This document shows positions 49,409-59,056 of a stretch of DNA of 64,000 nt, piece by piece. Below the pieces are notes generated by a model. The model was not told where the DNA came from, did not search any database, and worked only from the letters and a program-made list of their open reading frames with translations. This stretch comes from an uncultured Eubacteriales bacterium (GTDB lineage: Bacteria; Bacillota; Clostridia; Peptostreptococcales; Anaerovoracaceae). The translations under genes were made by a program, and so were the position numbers. Position 1 is the first letter of the stretch. Each line of letters begins with the position of its first letter. The stretch covers positions 26,319 to 90,318 of the forward strand of contig CAJTYS010000011.1 of assembly GCA_910583765.1 (NCBI GenBank). Reading direction: 5' to 3'.

Positions 49409-50578
49409 ATGCGACAGGTTTATTTAGATTATTCAGCAACGACACCGGTAAAAAAAGAGGTACTGGACGCAATGCTTCCTTACTTTTCAGAATTGTACGG
49501 AAACCCATCCAGCCTGTACAGCATCGCCTCAGAGTCAAAAGAGGCTCTGGTAAAGGCAAGGACGCAGGTGGCCGAGCTGATCGGGGCGCAAGAAAAAGAA
49601 ATCTTCTTTACTTCCTGCGGCACAGAAGCGGACAACTGGGCAGTCATGGGGACCGCGGATGCGCTGAAGGATAAAGGGAATCATATCATAACGACCAAAA
49701 TCGAGCATCATGCCATGCTGCATTCCTGCGAATTCTTGGAAAAGCATGGATATGACGTGACTTATCTGAATGTGGATGAAGGCGGCAGAGTGAACCCTGC
49801 TGATCTGGAAGCGGCCATCACGGACAAAACCATATTGATCAGCGTGATGTTCGCCAATAATGAAGTAGGGACCATTGAGCCCATCAAAGAACTGGCGAAG
49901 ATCGCCAAAAAGCACAAGGTCCTGTTCCACACTGACGCGGTTCAGGCCCTGGGCAACGTGGAAATTGATGTGAAGGATCTAGGGGTGGACATGATGTCCA
50001 TGTCAGCCCATAAGATTTATGGCCCAAAGGGGATCGGTGCTTTATACATCCGCAAAGGCCTGCGGATTTCCAATTACCTTCACGGCGGCGCGCAGGAAAA
50101 CAAACGCAGAGCAGGAACGGAAAACCTGGCAGGCATCGTTGGTTTTGGAAAAGCCGCGGAGCTGGCACGGGTCAATTTGGCTGAACACATCCGCCATTCT
50201 TCGGAACTGCGGGATTACCTGATCAGGCAGGTGCAGGAAAACATTGATCACGTTTATGTGAATGGGACCATGGAGCACAGGCATCCGGGAAACGCCAATC
50301 TGACCTTTGAATTCATTGAAGGAGAAGCCATGCTGTTATATTTGGACATGAGCGGCATCGCGGTTTCCACAGGTTCGGCCTGTTCTTCCGCTTCTCTGAC
50401 CCCGTCTCATGTGCTGGACGCTTTGGGCATTCCGGTAGAGCGGATTCACGGGACCCTGCGCTTCACAGTAGGGGACATGACAACAAAAGAAGACATTGAT
50501 TATGTGGTAGATACCTTGAAAAAAGTGGTAAGCAAATTAAGAGAAATTTCATCAGTATCAAGTGAGAAAGGGTGGTAA
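49409..50578 (+). CDS. nifS: Cysteine desulfurase (NifS/IscS-type)
   Basis: 389 residues, PLP-dependent. The PLP Lys is in MSMSAHKIYGPKGIGALY. FTSCGTEADNWAV, VMFANNEVGTIEP and FHTDAVQALG bind the cofactor. The mobile catalytic Cys is in STGSACSSASLTPSHVL. AAAGGAG lies 8 bases before the ATG. It is followed after 3 bases by the nifU-type scaffold gene and then mnmA, so its sulfur feeds both Fe-S clusters and tRNA thiolation. No iscR or hesB lies in the operon. Confidence 0.95.
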   Translation: MRQVYLDYSATTPVKKEVLDAMLPYFSELYGNPSSLYSIASESKEALVKARTQVAELIGAQEKEIFFTSCGTEADNWAVMGTADALKDKGNHIITTKIEHHAMLHSCEFLEKHGYDVTYLNVDEGGRVNPADLEAAITDKTILISVMFANNEVGTIEPIKELAKIAKKHKVLFHTDAVQALGNVEIDVKDLGVDMMSMSAHKIYGPKGIGALYIRKGLRISNYLHGGAQENKRRAGTENLAGIVGFGKAAELARVNLAEHIRHSSELRDYLIRQVQENIDHVYVNGTMEHRHPGNANLTFEFIEGEAMLLYLDMSGIAVSTGSACSSASLTPSHVLDALGIPVERIHGTLRFTVGDMTTKEDIDYVVDTLKKVVSKLREISSVSSEKGW

Positions 50579-50581
50579 GAC

Positions 50582-51040
50582 ATGGCAGCAAGCATGTATA
50601 ACGATACAGTAATGGAACATTTCATGAATCCTCACAATGTGGGAGAGCTGGAAAACGCCGATGGCGTTGGTACTTACGGAAGTCCGGTATGCGGAGACAT
50701 GATGCAGATCTCCATCAAAGTGGAAGACGATAAGATCACAGACGCGAAGTTCAAGACATTTGGCTGTGGCTCGGCCATCGCTTCCTCCAGCGTGGCCACG
50801 GACATGATCATCGGCATGACAGTGGATGAAGCTTTGGAACTGACAAACAAGCAGATCATCAATGAACTGGGCGGCCTTCCGGCAGTAAAAGTCCACTGTT
50901 CCGTATTGGCGGACCACGCTATTAAGTCCGCGATTTACGATTATGCGCAGAAAACAGGTAAAACCTATAAGGGACTGGAGGGGTTCGATCCTAACGCAGA
51001 GGAAGACGAACACGACCATGACATTCCAGAGGAAGAATAA
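50582..51040 (+). CDS. nifU: Fe-S cluster scaffold (NifU/IscU-type)
   Basis: 152 residues. Start region YNDTVMEHFMNPHNVGELEN; the three cluster cysteines are in GSPVCGDMM, FGCGSAIASSS and KVHCSVLADHAI. A Glu/Asp/His-rich tail (EEDEHDHDIPEEE) is an extra, possibly metal-binding, end. It follows nifS by 3 bases and abuts mnmA (1 base). It assembles clusters from NifS-derived sulfur. Confidence 0.95.
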   Translation: MAASMYNDTVMEHFMNPHNVGELENADGVGTYGSPVCGDMMQISIKVEDDKITDAKFKTFGCGSAIASSSVATDMIIGMTVDEALELTNKQIINELGGLPAVKVHCSVLADHAIKSAIYDYAQKTGKTYKGLEGFDPNAEEDEHDHDIPEEE

Positions 51041-51041
51041 C

Positions 51042-52109
51042 ATGGGACGGCCTTTGGATAAAAAGAAAGTGATCCTGGGACTGAGCGGCGGAGTAGACAG
51101 TACTACCGCTGCTTTGTTATTACAGGAGCAGGGCTACCAAGTGACTGGTCTTTATTTTGATGTTTCTCGGGAAAACACAGCGGGCAGAAACGCTGCGGAG
51201 CAGGCGGCCAGAGAACTAGGGATCCCTTTTCTTTATGAGAACGTGCACGATGCCTTTGAAAAAATCGTGGTGGAAAATTTCTGCGCCGAATATTTGGCCG
51301 GAAGGACGCCTAATCCCTGCGTCATCTGCAACCCAAATGTGAAATTTCAGGTGCTGGTAAACGCGGCTGACAGAGAAGGGGCGTTTCACATCGCCACGGG
51401 TCATTATGCCCGGACCGCCTACAGGCCGGAAACAGGCTGGACCATCCGGCAGGCGGCCAGTGAAAAAAAGGATCAGTCTTACATGCTTTACAGATTGCCT
51501 GCGTCTGTCATAGAACGGCTGCTGCTGCCCCTATCAGACATGGAGGACAAGGAAGCGGCCAGAGAGATCGCCCGCAAAGAAGGCATGTTCAACGCAGAGG
51601 CCAAAGACAGCCAGGAGATCTGTTTCCTGGGGGAAGGGGAAAACTACGTGGACTTTATCCGCGGCAGGGGCCGCGAGATTCGAGAGGGGGATTTCGTTAA
51701 CAAAGACGGAGAAGTCTTAGGCCGCCACAAAGGGCTGCTCCACTATACCATCGGCCAGAGAAAAGGCCTGGGCATTACCTTTGGCAAGCCAGTGTTCGTC
51801 ATCCGTATGGATCCGGCGGCGGGCACCGTGGAACTGGGAGAGCAGGAAGATCTGCTTTCCAGGGAAGTCATCTGCGATGGCAGCTTTTTTCCTTCCACGG
51901 GAAGTGAAAAGATGCCTGCCTTTTTGGAAGGCAGGCAGGTCAGGGCCAAGATCCGCTATGCGGCAAAGCCGGCAGCCGCCAGGATCGAGAGTTTGGCTGA
52001 TGGCAGGATCAAAACAGTCTTTGAAACTCCTCAGCGGGCCGCCACCCCAGGCCAGTCCATCGTCTTTTACGCGGAAGATCAGGTGGTGGGAGGCGGGTTC
52101 ATTAAATAA
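51042..52109 (+). CDS. mnmA: tRNA-specific 2-thiouridylase MnmA
   Basis: 355 residues. The ATP pyrophosphatase loop is GLSGGVDST (13-21). The first catalytic Cys is in NPCVICNPNVKF (C93 or C96) and the second in SQEICFLG. GHYAR and LLHYTIGQRKGLGI are conserved, and the C-terminal beta domain ends in VVGGGFIK. The start was chosen for AGAGGAAG upstream. It makes s2U34 in Lys/Glu/Gln tRNAs using sulfur from the adjacent NifS. Convergent with the aldo/keto reductase, 3 bases apart. Confidence 0.95.
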   Translation: MGRPLDKKKVILGLSGGVDSTTAALLLQEQGYQVTGLYFDVSRENTAGRNAAEQAARELGIPFLYENVHDAFEKIVVENFCAEYLAGRTPNPCVICNPNVKFQVLVNAADREGAFHIATGHYARTAYRPETGWTIRQAASEKKDQSYMLYRLPASVIERLLLPLSDMEDKEAAREIARKEGMFNAEAKDSQEICFLGEGENYVDFIRGRGREIREGDFVNKDGEVLGRHKGLLHYTIGQRKGLGITFGKPVFVIRMDPAAGTVELGEQEDLLSREVICDGSFFPSTGSEKMPAFLEGRQVRAKIRYAAKPAAARIESLADGRIKTVFETPQRAATPGQSIVFYAEDQVVGGGFIK

Positions 52110-52112
52110 GCT

Positions 52113-53069
52113 TTAAAACATGATAATGGCCCGAACAGGACAGACAGGAGCGCAGTAGCCGCAGGTCAGGCAGATCTCATGATTGACTTCTGCAAGGCCC
52201 TTGTTGTTTCGGAAAATCGCTTTGTTGGGGCAGCGCTCCAAGCATGCTCCGCATCCTTCGCAATCCCCTTGATCGATGCGGATTTTTTTCTTGGTGATAT
52301 CCGGGGCATAGCTACGATCAATGGTCCCTTCCATGTATTCCACAATGCGGTCGATCTCTTCTTTTTTTCCAAAACCAATCATGGTGGAAGCCACGCCAGG
52401 AAGCCCTGTCACATAATCCAGGGCCTCCAGGTAAGAGCCAGTCAGGTTGCCGCCGCCAAAGGCTTTCATGGCGAACACGCCTTTTCCCGCGTCAGCGTTG
52501 GCTTTGATGGCCGCGGCCATTTCTTCTCTTGTTCCTGGACCGTCGCCCTTGCGGATCCCTAGGCTGCGGAAATTAATGAGCGGGAAGAGCACGTCCACCT
52601 CTGGGATCCTCGCCATTTTTTCCGCCACGTCCACATGATGGGTGGAAACGCCGATGGCCTTCACTCGTCCGGCCTTTTTTGCGTCTTGCAGGCACTGCCA
52701 GGCACCGGCACGGTCCTCCCAATCTGGATCCTGCCTGACTTCATGAAGCAGGAAAATATCGATCTGGTCCAGGTCCATTTCCCGCAGCGCCTCTTCAATG
52801 GCGTATTCCATGGCTTCATAAGACGCGTCCAGACACTTGGAGCAGATGATCGGATGAAAATCTGTCCCTTTTAAAGCCTCCCGTATGTAAGGGTATGTCT
52901 CATAATACTGGGCCGTGTCTAAAAAATTGATCCCTTTTTCCAGGCCATAGCGCAGGATGGCCGCGCCTTCCTCCACAGGCAGATTCAGCTGCGTGTTTCC
53001 CACTGTGAGCACGCCAAACCCCACAGGTGTCACTTGCAAGCCGGTGTTTCCTAATGTGATTGTTTTCAT
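52113..53069 (-). CDS. Aldo/keto reductase with C-terminal 2x[4Fe-4S] ferredoxin domain
   Basis: 318 residues. The AKR barrel (NFLDTAQYYETYPYIREAL with catalytic Asp and Tyr, then DQIDIFLLHEV and AIGVSTHHVD) covers 1-260. The last 55 residues carry CEGCGACLERCP and CLTCGYCAPVCP, two ferredoxin-type clusters. Such fusions are frequent in anaerobes and suggest ferredoxin-coupled rather than purely NADPH-coupled reduction. It is monocistronic with promoter at 53111-53139. Substrate unknown. Confidence 0.9.
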   Translation of the reverse strand: MKTITLGNTGLQVTPVGFGVLTVGNTQLNLPVEEGAAILRYGLEKGINFLDTAQYYETYPYIREALKGTDFHPIICSKCLDASYEAMEYAIEEALREMDLDQIDIFLLHEVRQDPDWEDRAGAWQCLQDAKKAGRVKAIGVSTHHVDVAEKMARIPEVDVLFPLINFRSLGIRKGDGPGTREEMAAAIKANADAGKGVFAMKAFGGGNLTGSYLEALDYVTGLPGVASTMIGFGKKEEIDRIVEYMEGTIDRSYAPDITKKKIRIDQGDCEGCGACLERCPNKAIFRNNKGLAEVNHEICLTCGYCAPVCPVRAIIMF

Positions 53070-53110
53070 ATGTGATTTCTCCCATCTTTTTCTTGCTGTA
53101 TGATGCTTCT

Positions 53111-53139
53111 ATTATAAGCCCTTTGTTCCTTTTGCGCAA
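53111..53139 (-). promoter_or_regulatory. Promoter for the aldo/keto reductase
   Basis: On the minus strand: TTGCGC, 17 bases, TATAAT, about 40 bases before the start codon. Confidence 0.7.
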
Positions 53140-53272
53140 CTGACGTGTTGCTTTGATGCACAAGACCTATTGGCGGCTTTGCTGCATTGATGGCGGTGTT
53201 CACTGGTTTCCGTGCGCGCTCTGAAAACACGCATCGAATTCTTAACAAAAAATTACGTTCCCTAAAGAATCC

Positions 53273-53301
53273 GTGACAAAAAAAGGAGGATATGGTAAAG
53301 T
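53273..53301 (+). promoter_or_regulatory. Promoter for the fused ABC transporter pair
   Basis: GTGACA, 17 bases, TAAAGT. Transcription would begin near 53308, which rules out the GTG at 53311 as a start and supports the TTG at 53353. Confidence 0.6.
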
Positions 53302-53352
53302 AAGAAGGTAGTGTATGACGTAGACGATATTGAAAAGAAGGAAGGTGTTTTT

Positions 53353-55557
53353 TTGATTCAGCTAAAAAATGTCTCAAAATTCTACTACAGCAAAGGCATG
53401 ATCGCCAGCGGGTTTTCCCGAGTGAATCTGAACTTTGACGTAGGAGAATTCGTCGTGATCACAGGAGAGTCAGGCAGCGGAAAATCCACGTTGCTCAATG
53501 TCATCTCTGGGCTGGACTCCTATGAAGAAGGAGAGCTTTACATAGAAGGCAAAGAGACCAGCCATTATCTTGCCTCGGATTTTGAGGAATACCGCAAAAA
53601 GTACATTGGCAATATTTTTCAGCATTTTAATTTAGTAGGTAGTTACACAGTATACCAAAACGTGGCCTTGATCCTGCGGATCAATGGGTACAAGAAAAAA
53701 GAAATCAAAGAAAAAGTGCCGGCCATTTTAAAACGAGTGGGGATGCTCCGGTACGCGAAGACGAAAGTTTCCAAGCTCTCCGGCGGGCAAAAGCAGAGAG
53801 TGTCCATTGCCAGGGCTTTGGCAAAGGAAACGGCCATTGTGGTGGCTGACGAGCCTACAGGCAATCTGGACAGTGAATCAGCAGAAGGCATCGCCCAGCT
53901 GCTGCAGGAAATTTCCAAAGACAAACTAGTGATCGTAGTGACTCACAACTACGACCAATTTGCGCCATACGCGACTCGGAAAATCAAAATGCACGATGGG
54001 AAAGTGGTGGAAGACGAACAGATGAAACCCATCAAAGAAGAACAAGCGCCAGAGCTCCAGGTGTCCGCGGGCAGCATGTCAGCGGCAAGCAAGCTGCGTC
54101 TGGGCCTTCGCAACACCTTTAACATCATTCCCAAATTTCTGCTCCTGCTGGTGGTCTTCCTCTTTGTGGTAGTGGCTGTTTTTTCTGAATACACGACTTT
54201 GAAAAACAGCGATGAAGAAGCCTCAAAGATGGGATACAATGATTATTTCAGCAATTACAGCGAAAACAGGGTCCTTTTGAAACGAAACGATGGAGCTCCT
54301 TTCACGGAGCAGGACTACCAGACCCTGCAAGCCGCAGGGAACGTGGGTTCTTTAGTCAAAGAGGACATTCTCCTGGATTACATGATCTCCATGGAGGATG
54401 ACCAGTTTTATTATGACGCTTATCCAAAGAACCTGAATGATTTCAAAGCCAAGCTGGTGGCAGGAAGGATGCCGGAAACCAATAAAGAAGTGATTTTAGC
54501 AGGGGATCAAGATGATTATTATCTGCAGGAGGATACCCTGGATCAGATTCTGAATAAAACTTATAAGATCACATTAGGGCAGGACACCACAGTCAAAGTG
54601 AAGATCGTGGGCATTGCTTATGAGGAGATCGAAGGCTGGTGGGGGACGCTTTACCTGCAGGATGCCATGCTGGAAAAAATGGTACGGGAAAGCTATGGGT
54701 CAAACAGCAAAGTGACCACCACAGCGGGCGACACGAACCTGATCTATGAGGCGGGAGGTCAGTATTACCGGCCAATCGCCAGTGACAAAGTCAAGGCTGG
54801 GGAAGCGCTGGCGTCCGAAGAGCTGAATGGCTATTATAAAAATGGAAAAGCAGCAGGGCAGGAAATCAGAATGAAGGCAGAGAACCTGTTTTATGAAAGA
54901 GCCTTGGATCTGAAGATCGCTGACACTTATAACAAAAAAAATTTCACTGCTAAGACGGACCTGAACGATTTTGAGGCCAATGATGGAGCGATCTTCATCA
55001 GTACGCAGGATTATCGAAAGCTGTTCACAAAAGACAATTATCAAGTGACGGTTTATGTGAACGATGTGAAGGAAATGGACGCTGCTATCAAAGCCTTTCA
55101 AAACATGGGTTATGTGCCTCTGACGCTGAAAGACACGCTGGTCACCATGGGAAGTGAACTGATTTCCATTGTCCAGGTGCCTATGTCCGTGTTCCTGGTA
55201 GTGGCCGTGTTCTTTATCGCCTATTTTGTCATCCAGCTGATCCTCCGTTCCAGGTCCTCTTATTTCAGCATTCTGAGAATGCTGGGGCTGGCGAAGAAAA
55301 GCATCCGCAGGGTCCTGGACGTGGAACTGGCGGCAGTGGTGAATATCGCCTACGGCTTGTTTCTGGCAGCGGTCGCATTGGTCCGCCAGGGCGTGCTCCA
55401 CAGCGAATACCTGAAAACTTTGACGGATTACATGGGGATTTCCGACTATGTGATCCTTTATGGAGTCCTCCTTGTCATGTCGTATTTCATATCCGGCAAA
55501 TTCGCGCGGAAATTGTTCAAAAAGACGGCAATGGGTTCTTTTAGAGAGGAGGAGTGA
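53353..55557 (+). CDS. Fused ABC exporter half 1 (ATPase-FtsX permease)
   Basis: 734 residues; TTG start chosen for GAAGGTG 6 bases upstream. Residues 1-225 are a MacB/LolD-type ATPase: GESGSGKST, IFQHFNLV, LSGGQKQRVSIARAL, VVADEP, VVTHN. One membrane helix follows near 265-290 (FLLLLVVFLFVVVAVF). An extracytoplasmic domain comes next to about 600, then three C-terminal helices. Fusion in the order ATPase-permease on one chain is typical of some Clostridia and Bifidobacteria exporters. The next gene overlaps it, so the two probably form a heterodimer. Cargo unknown; no two-component genes adjoin. Confidence 0.88.
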   Translation: MIQLKNVSKFYYSKGMIASGFSRVNLNFDVGEFVVITGESGSGKSTLLNVISGLDSYEEGELYIEGKETSHYLASDFEEYRKKYIGNIFQHFNLVGSYTVYQNVALILRINGYKKKEIKEKVPAILKRVGMLRYAKTKVSKLSGGQKQRVSIARALAKETAIVVADEPTGNLDSESAEGIAQLLQEISKDKLVIVVTHNYDQFAPYATRKIKMHDGKVVEDEQMKPIKEEQAPELQVSAGSMSAASKLRLGLRNTFNIIPKFLLLLVVFLFVVVAVFSEYTTLKNSDEEASKMGYNDYFSNYSENRVLLKRNDGAPFTEQDYQTLQAAGNVGSLVKEDILLDYMISMEDDQFYYDAYPKNLNDFKAKLVAGRMPETNKEVILAGDQDDYYLQEDTLDQILNKTYKITLGQDTTVKVKIVGIAYEEIEGWWGTLYLQDAMLEKMVRESYGSNSKVTTTAGDTNLIYEAGGQYYRPIASDKVKAGEALASEELNGYYKNGKAAGQEIRMKAENLFYERALDLKIADTYNKKNFTAKTDLNDFEANDGAIFISTQDYRKLFTKDNYQVTVYVNDVKEMDAAIKAFQNMGYVPLTLKDTLVTMGSELISIVQVPMSVFLVVAVFFIAYFVIQLILRSRSSYFSILRMLGLAKKSIRRVLDVELAAVVNIAYGLFLAAVALVRQGVLHSEYLKTLTDYMGISDYVILYGVLLVMSYFISGKFARKLFKKTAMGSFREEE

Positions 55558-55559
55558 AC

Positions 55560-57995
55560 ATGGTAAAACTGGAACATGTGAATAAATATTTTAACAGACG
55601 AAAGAAAAACGAGATCCATGTGATCCATGACACGTCTCTGGAAATGGCATCTTCCGGCCTGGTGGCCCTCTTAGGTCCCTCCGGCTGCGGGAAGACCACG
55701 CTGCTCAATGCCATTGGCGGCCTGGATAAAGTGAACAGCGGCCAGATCTTTGTCAATGGTCAGCGGATCACCAAGAGAGGGTCGGGAAAGATCGATCAGA
55801 TCCGAAACCTGAACGTGGGCTATATTTTTCAGAATTATAATCTGGTGGACAATATGACGGTCTTTGACAACGTGGCTTTGGCTCTGAAAATGGTGGGAGT
55901 CAAAGACAAGAAAGAGATCAGGGACAAAGTTCATTACGTGCTGGAGAAAGTGGGCATGTATCGGTATCGGAACCGGTACGCGGATATGCTGTCAGGCGGC
56001 GAACGCCAGAGAGTGGGCATTGCCAGGGCCATTGTCAAAGATCCGGCCATTGTCATCGCTGATGAACCCACGGGAAACCTGGACAGCAAGAATACTCTGG
56101 AGGTCATGAACATCATCCGCTCCATTTCCCAAAACAAGCTGGTGATCCTAGTGACTCATGAGGAAAAGCTGGCGGACTTTTATGCTTCCCGCATCATCCG
56201 CATCAAGGATGGAAAAGTGGTGTCAGATGAAGAAAACGATCATGCGGCGCATCTGGATTATAGGCTGGAGAGCAAGATCTACTTAAAAGACATCAAAGAT
56301 CACAAACGGCTGAAAACCGATTTGTACAATATTGATTTTTACAATGACAACAGCGCGCCCATTGGTCTGGACATTGTGGTGCGCAACGGAAACATTTACA
56401 TTCAAGCCAAAGATGAAAGAGATCGGATGGAGCTGGTGGGTGAAGACTCCAGCATTGAACTGGTGGATGATCATTACCGGAAGATGACAAAAGAAGAATC
56501 TCTGGAAAACAGCTTTGACGCAAAAAGATTGAAAGCCAGAGGGCGGCGCAAATACACGTCCATTCTCAATCCTTTTGCCATGGTGAAACGAGGATTCCGG
56601 ACCGTGTTCAATTATCCGATCTTGAAAAAGATCCTGCTCCTGGGATTCCTAGTCTCCGCCATGTTCATCACTTATGCGGTGAGCAATATTTTCGGGGTGC
56701 TGGACATCACGGATGACGAGTTTGTGACAGCAGACAAATCCTATCTAACCATTGTCAGCAAGAACACGGATGTGAAGGATTATCTGAAATATGAAAAAAG
56801 CGGGGATTTCCAATATATCATGCCAGGAGATTCTAAGATCACGGTGGAAATGCCGTACAAAGGTTACTACCAGCTCCAGGGCCAGTCGGCTCCCTTGGGC
56901 GGCTGTCTTTCCGACCAGGCGAAGCTGAAAGCTTCTGACCTGAAATACGGCAGGCTTCCAGAAAACCCGCAGGAGATCGCTGTGGACGCCATGATCCTGA
57001 AATCCGTGATCGAAGAGTACCGGACAAAGATGGCAGGGTTTGGAACCCAGAAAAGCTTTTTAGATCAAGACGTGACCGTGCCTAACATGCCGGACATGAA
57101 GATCGTGGGCATCACGGATTCGCAGAGCCCGTGCATCTATGGAGACCAAAGCATATTCATCAATCTGCTGGCCAATGCTGGTGGTGATTTAGAGGATGCG
57201 ACTGAAGACCGGCAAGCCGAAGGGGAAGCTACTTTGCTGGACTATCATCTCAAGGAAAAGGACGTGACTTTAAAAAGCGGCGCTTGGCCAAAGAAGCCTT
57301 ATGAAGTCGCGGTCAATGAGAATCACAAAGAAGAGATGCCGCTGAATAAAGAAATCGCGGAAAAGGTCAATGGCCACAAACTGAAAGTGACTGGATATTA
57401 TACGGACAAGGACAACAGCGATTTTCTGCTGGTAAGCAATGAAACTGTCAAATACAATCTGATCAGAACAAAATCGGATATCACTGCGTGCCCAGTGGAC
57501 AAAGAGACGGCCATCAGCCACCTTCAGACGGCAAAGATCAATGTGAAAGACATTTATGCGGAAAGCAAGGAATCCTATGAGAAAGAGATCTTCAAGTCCA
57601 TGCGCTCGGCGCTGATCATGGCAGGCGTGGTGCTGGCAGTTTCCTTTATCGAGATTTTCCTCATCATACGGGCCTCTTTTTTGTCCAGAGTCAAGGAAGT
57701 TGGGGTTTACAGGGCCATTGGCGTCAAGAAAGGAGACATTTACAAGATGTTCCTAGGAGAGATTTTGGCCATTACTACCATGGCCAGCGTTCCAGGGTAT
57801 CTGTTCATGGCTTATATCATGAACAAACTGTCAGGGTACAGTGTTTTTGCTGACATGTACCTGGTGAACGGGCTAGTCATGGTGCTGTGCGCCGCGCTGC
57901 TCTATGGGTTCAACCTGCTTTTCGGGCTGCTGCCAGTGTTCAGAACCATGAGAAAGCGGCCTGCGGCTATTCTCAGCAGGACGGACATTAATTGA
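55560..57995 (+). CDS. Fused ABC exporter half 2 (ATPase-FtsX permease)
   Basis: 811 residues. AGAGGAGGAG precedes the chosen ATG, which lies two codons after a GTG overlapping the previous stop. The ATPase (1-225) has GPSGCGKTT, IFQNYNLV, LSGGERQRVGIARAI, VIADEP and VTHEE. A charged linker of about 120 residues leads to a helix near 360-380 (ILLLGFLVSAMFITYAVS). A large extracytoplasmic domain and three C-terminal helices follow. It partners the preceding gene. A strong terminator follows at 58042. Probably moves peptides or lipoprotein-like cargo; inference only. Confidence 0.88.
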   Translation: MVKLEHVNKYFNRRKKNEIHVIHDTSLEMASSGLVALLGPSGCGKTTLLNAIGGLDKVNSGQIFVNGQRITKRGSGKIDQIRNLNVGYIFQNYNLVDNMTVFDNVALALKMVGVKDKKEIRDKVHYVLEKVGMYRYRNRYADMLSGGERQRVGIARAIVKDPAIVIADEPTGNLDSKNTLEVMNIIRSISQNKLVILVTHEEKLADFYASRIIRIKDGKVVSDEENDHAAHLDYRLESKIYLKDIKDHKRLKTDLYNIDFYNDNSAPIGLDIVVRNGNIYIQAKDERDRMELVGEDSSIELVDDHYRKMTKEESLENSFDAKRLKARGRRKYTSILNPFAMVKRGFRTVFNYPILKKILLLGFLVSAMFITYAVSNIFGVLDITDDEFVTADKSYLTIVSKNTDVKDYLKYEKSGDFQYIMPGDSKITVEMPYKGYYQLQGQSAPLGGCLSDQAKLKASDLKYGRLPENPQEIAVDAMILKSVIEEYRTKMAGFGTQKSFLDQDVTVPNMPDMKIVGITDSQSPCIYGDQSIFINLLANAGGDLEDATEDRQAEGEATLLDYHLKEKDVTLKSGAWPKKPYEVAVNENHKEEMPLNKEIAEKVNGHKLKVTGYYTDKDNSDFLLVSNETVKYNLIRTKSDITACPVDKETAISHLQTAKINVKDIYAESKESYEKEIFKSMRSALIMAGVVLAVSFIEIFLIIRASFLSRVKEVGVYRAIGVKKGDIYKMFLGEILAITTMASVPGYLFMAYIMNKLSGYSVFADMYLVNGLVMVLCAALLYGFNLLFGLLPVFRTMRKRPAAILSRTDIN

Positions 57996-58041
57996 TGCGA
58001 ACCACTGACAAAGCTTACTGCGGCTGATCGATGGATCCTAT

Positions 58042-58077
58042 GGAAAAGCAAGTTCCAGGCTTGCTTTTCCATTTTTT
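58042..58077 (+). terminator. Strong rho-independent terminator
   Basis: GGAAAAGCAAG and CTTGCTTTTCC, perfect 11-bp stem with a 7-base loop and ATTTTTT tail. Confidence 0.92.
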
Positions 58078-58089
58078 AAATGGTATCAT
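58061..58089 (+). promoter_or_regulatory. Promoter for rarD overlapping the terminator
   Basis: TTGCTT (inside the right arm of the terminator), 17 bases, TATCAT, about 40 bases before the rarD start. Confidence 0.55.
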
Positions 58090-58125
58090 GGTTCGTGTAC
58101 GAATCAAAAAATCGGAGGGACGATC

Positions 58126-59040
58126 ATGGATCAGGAAGCGGAAAAAAGGAAGTATCGGACAGGCTTGATTTGTTCTTTGTCCTGCTCTGTGCTTTGGGGC
58201 GTGCTGCCTATTTACTGGCAGGCGCTGCGGCCAATCGAATCATCGGTGATTATTTTTTACCGGATCTTTCTGGTGGGGGTGGTTTGCTTTTTTGCCGCCT
58301 TAAAGCTTTATGGATGGGAAGGCATCAAAGCACCTTTGCGGGAAAAGGGAGCGAAGCTCAGATACTTTACTGCGGGCGTTTTAATCACAGCCAACTGGAG
58401 CATCTACATCTGGGCGGTCAACGCGGATCATGTGATCCAGACGTGCATTGGTTATTACATAGAGCCTCTGATGGTATGCGTGTTCGGCATCGTTTTTTTC
58501 AAAGAAAAGCTGACCCGTCACAAGTTAGTGGCCTTTGCCCTGGCCTGCGCGGGGGTGGTCATCGTGCTGCTGCACTTCATGGAGGTGCCCTTCATTGCCC
58601 TGAGCCTTGCGCTGACCTTTGCTGTGTACGCTGCCATGAAAAAAAGCGTCCAGGTTCCGGCCATGCTTTCACTGCTATATGAGACCATGTTTTTGTCACC
58701 CATTGCTTTTGTGGTCATTTTGTACATGGAAATCAACGGAAAGGGAGCCTTAGGCGTGGGACAGCCGTACCAGTACGCGCTGCTTTTGATGGTAGGGTTT
58801 TGCACAGCCCTGCCTTTAGGATTGTTCGCGGCAGCAGCTAACAAAGTTCCCCTGGTGACACTAGGGATTTTAGAATATATTTCGCCGTCCATCTCCCTGG
58901 TGATCGGCATTTTCCTGTTGGGAGAACCTTTTGATCTGATTCAGCTGCTGGCCTTTGTGGTCATCTGGATTGGGCTGGTTTTCTTCACCATGGGAGAATA
59001 TCGGGAAACCAGGAAGGCAGAAACGGACGCAAAAGAGTAG
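58126..59040 (+). CDS. rarD: EamA/RarD-family transporter
   Basis: 304 residues with about ten hydrophobic helices in two EamA repeats. SCSVLWGVLPIYWQAL, ILITANWSIYIWAVN, SLGYYI-type IGYYIEPLMVCVFGI and LGILEYISPSISLVIGIFL are features of RarD. GGAGGGA precedes the ATG. It exports a small metabolite of unknown identity. The MBL gene follows 16 bases later with its own ribosome site, so the two are likely cotranscribed. Confidence 0.88.
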   Translation: MDQEAEKRKYRTGLICSLSCSVLWGVLPIYWQALRPIESSVIIFYRIFLVGVVCFFAALKLYGWEGIKAPLREKGAKLRYFTAGVLITANWSIYIWAVNADHVIQTCIGYYIEPLMVCVFGIVFFKEKLTRHKLVAFALACAGVVIVLLHFMEVPFIALSLALTFAVYAAMKKSVQVPAMLSLLYETMFLSPIAFVVILYMEINGKGALGVGQPYQYALLLMVGFCTALPLGLFAAAANKVPLVTLGILEYISPSISLVIGIFLLGEPFDLIQLLAFVVIWIGLVFFTMGEYRETRKAETDAKE

Positions 59041-59056
59041 AGAGAAGGTGAGGAAC

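Noticed and set aside
53311..53352. GTG start at 53311 for the first fused ABC gene
   Set aside because: It lies about where transcription should begin and has no ribosome site, whereas TTG 53353 has GAAGGTG at good distance and begins the ATPase domain.
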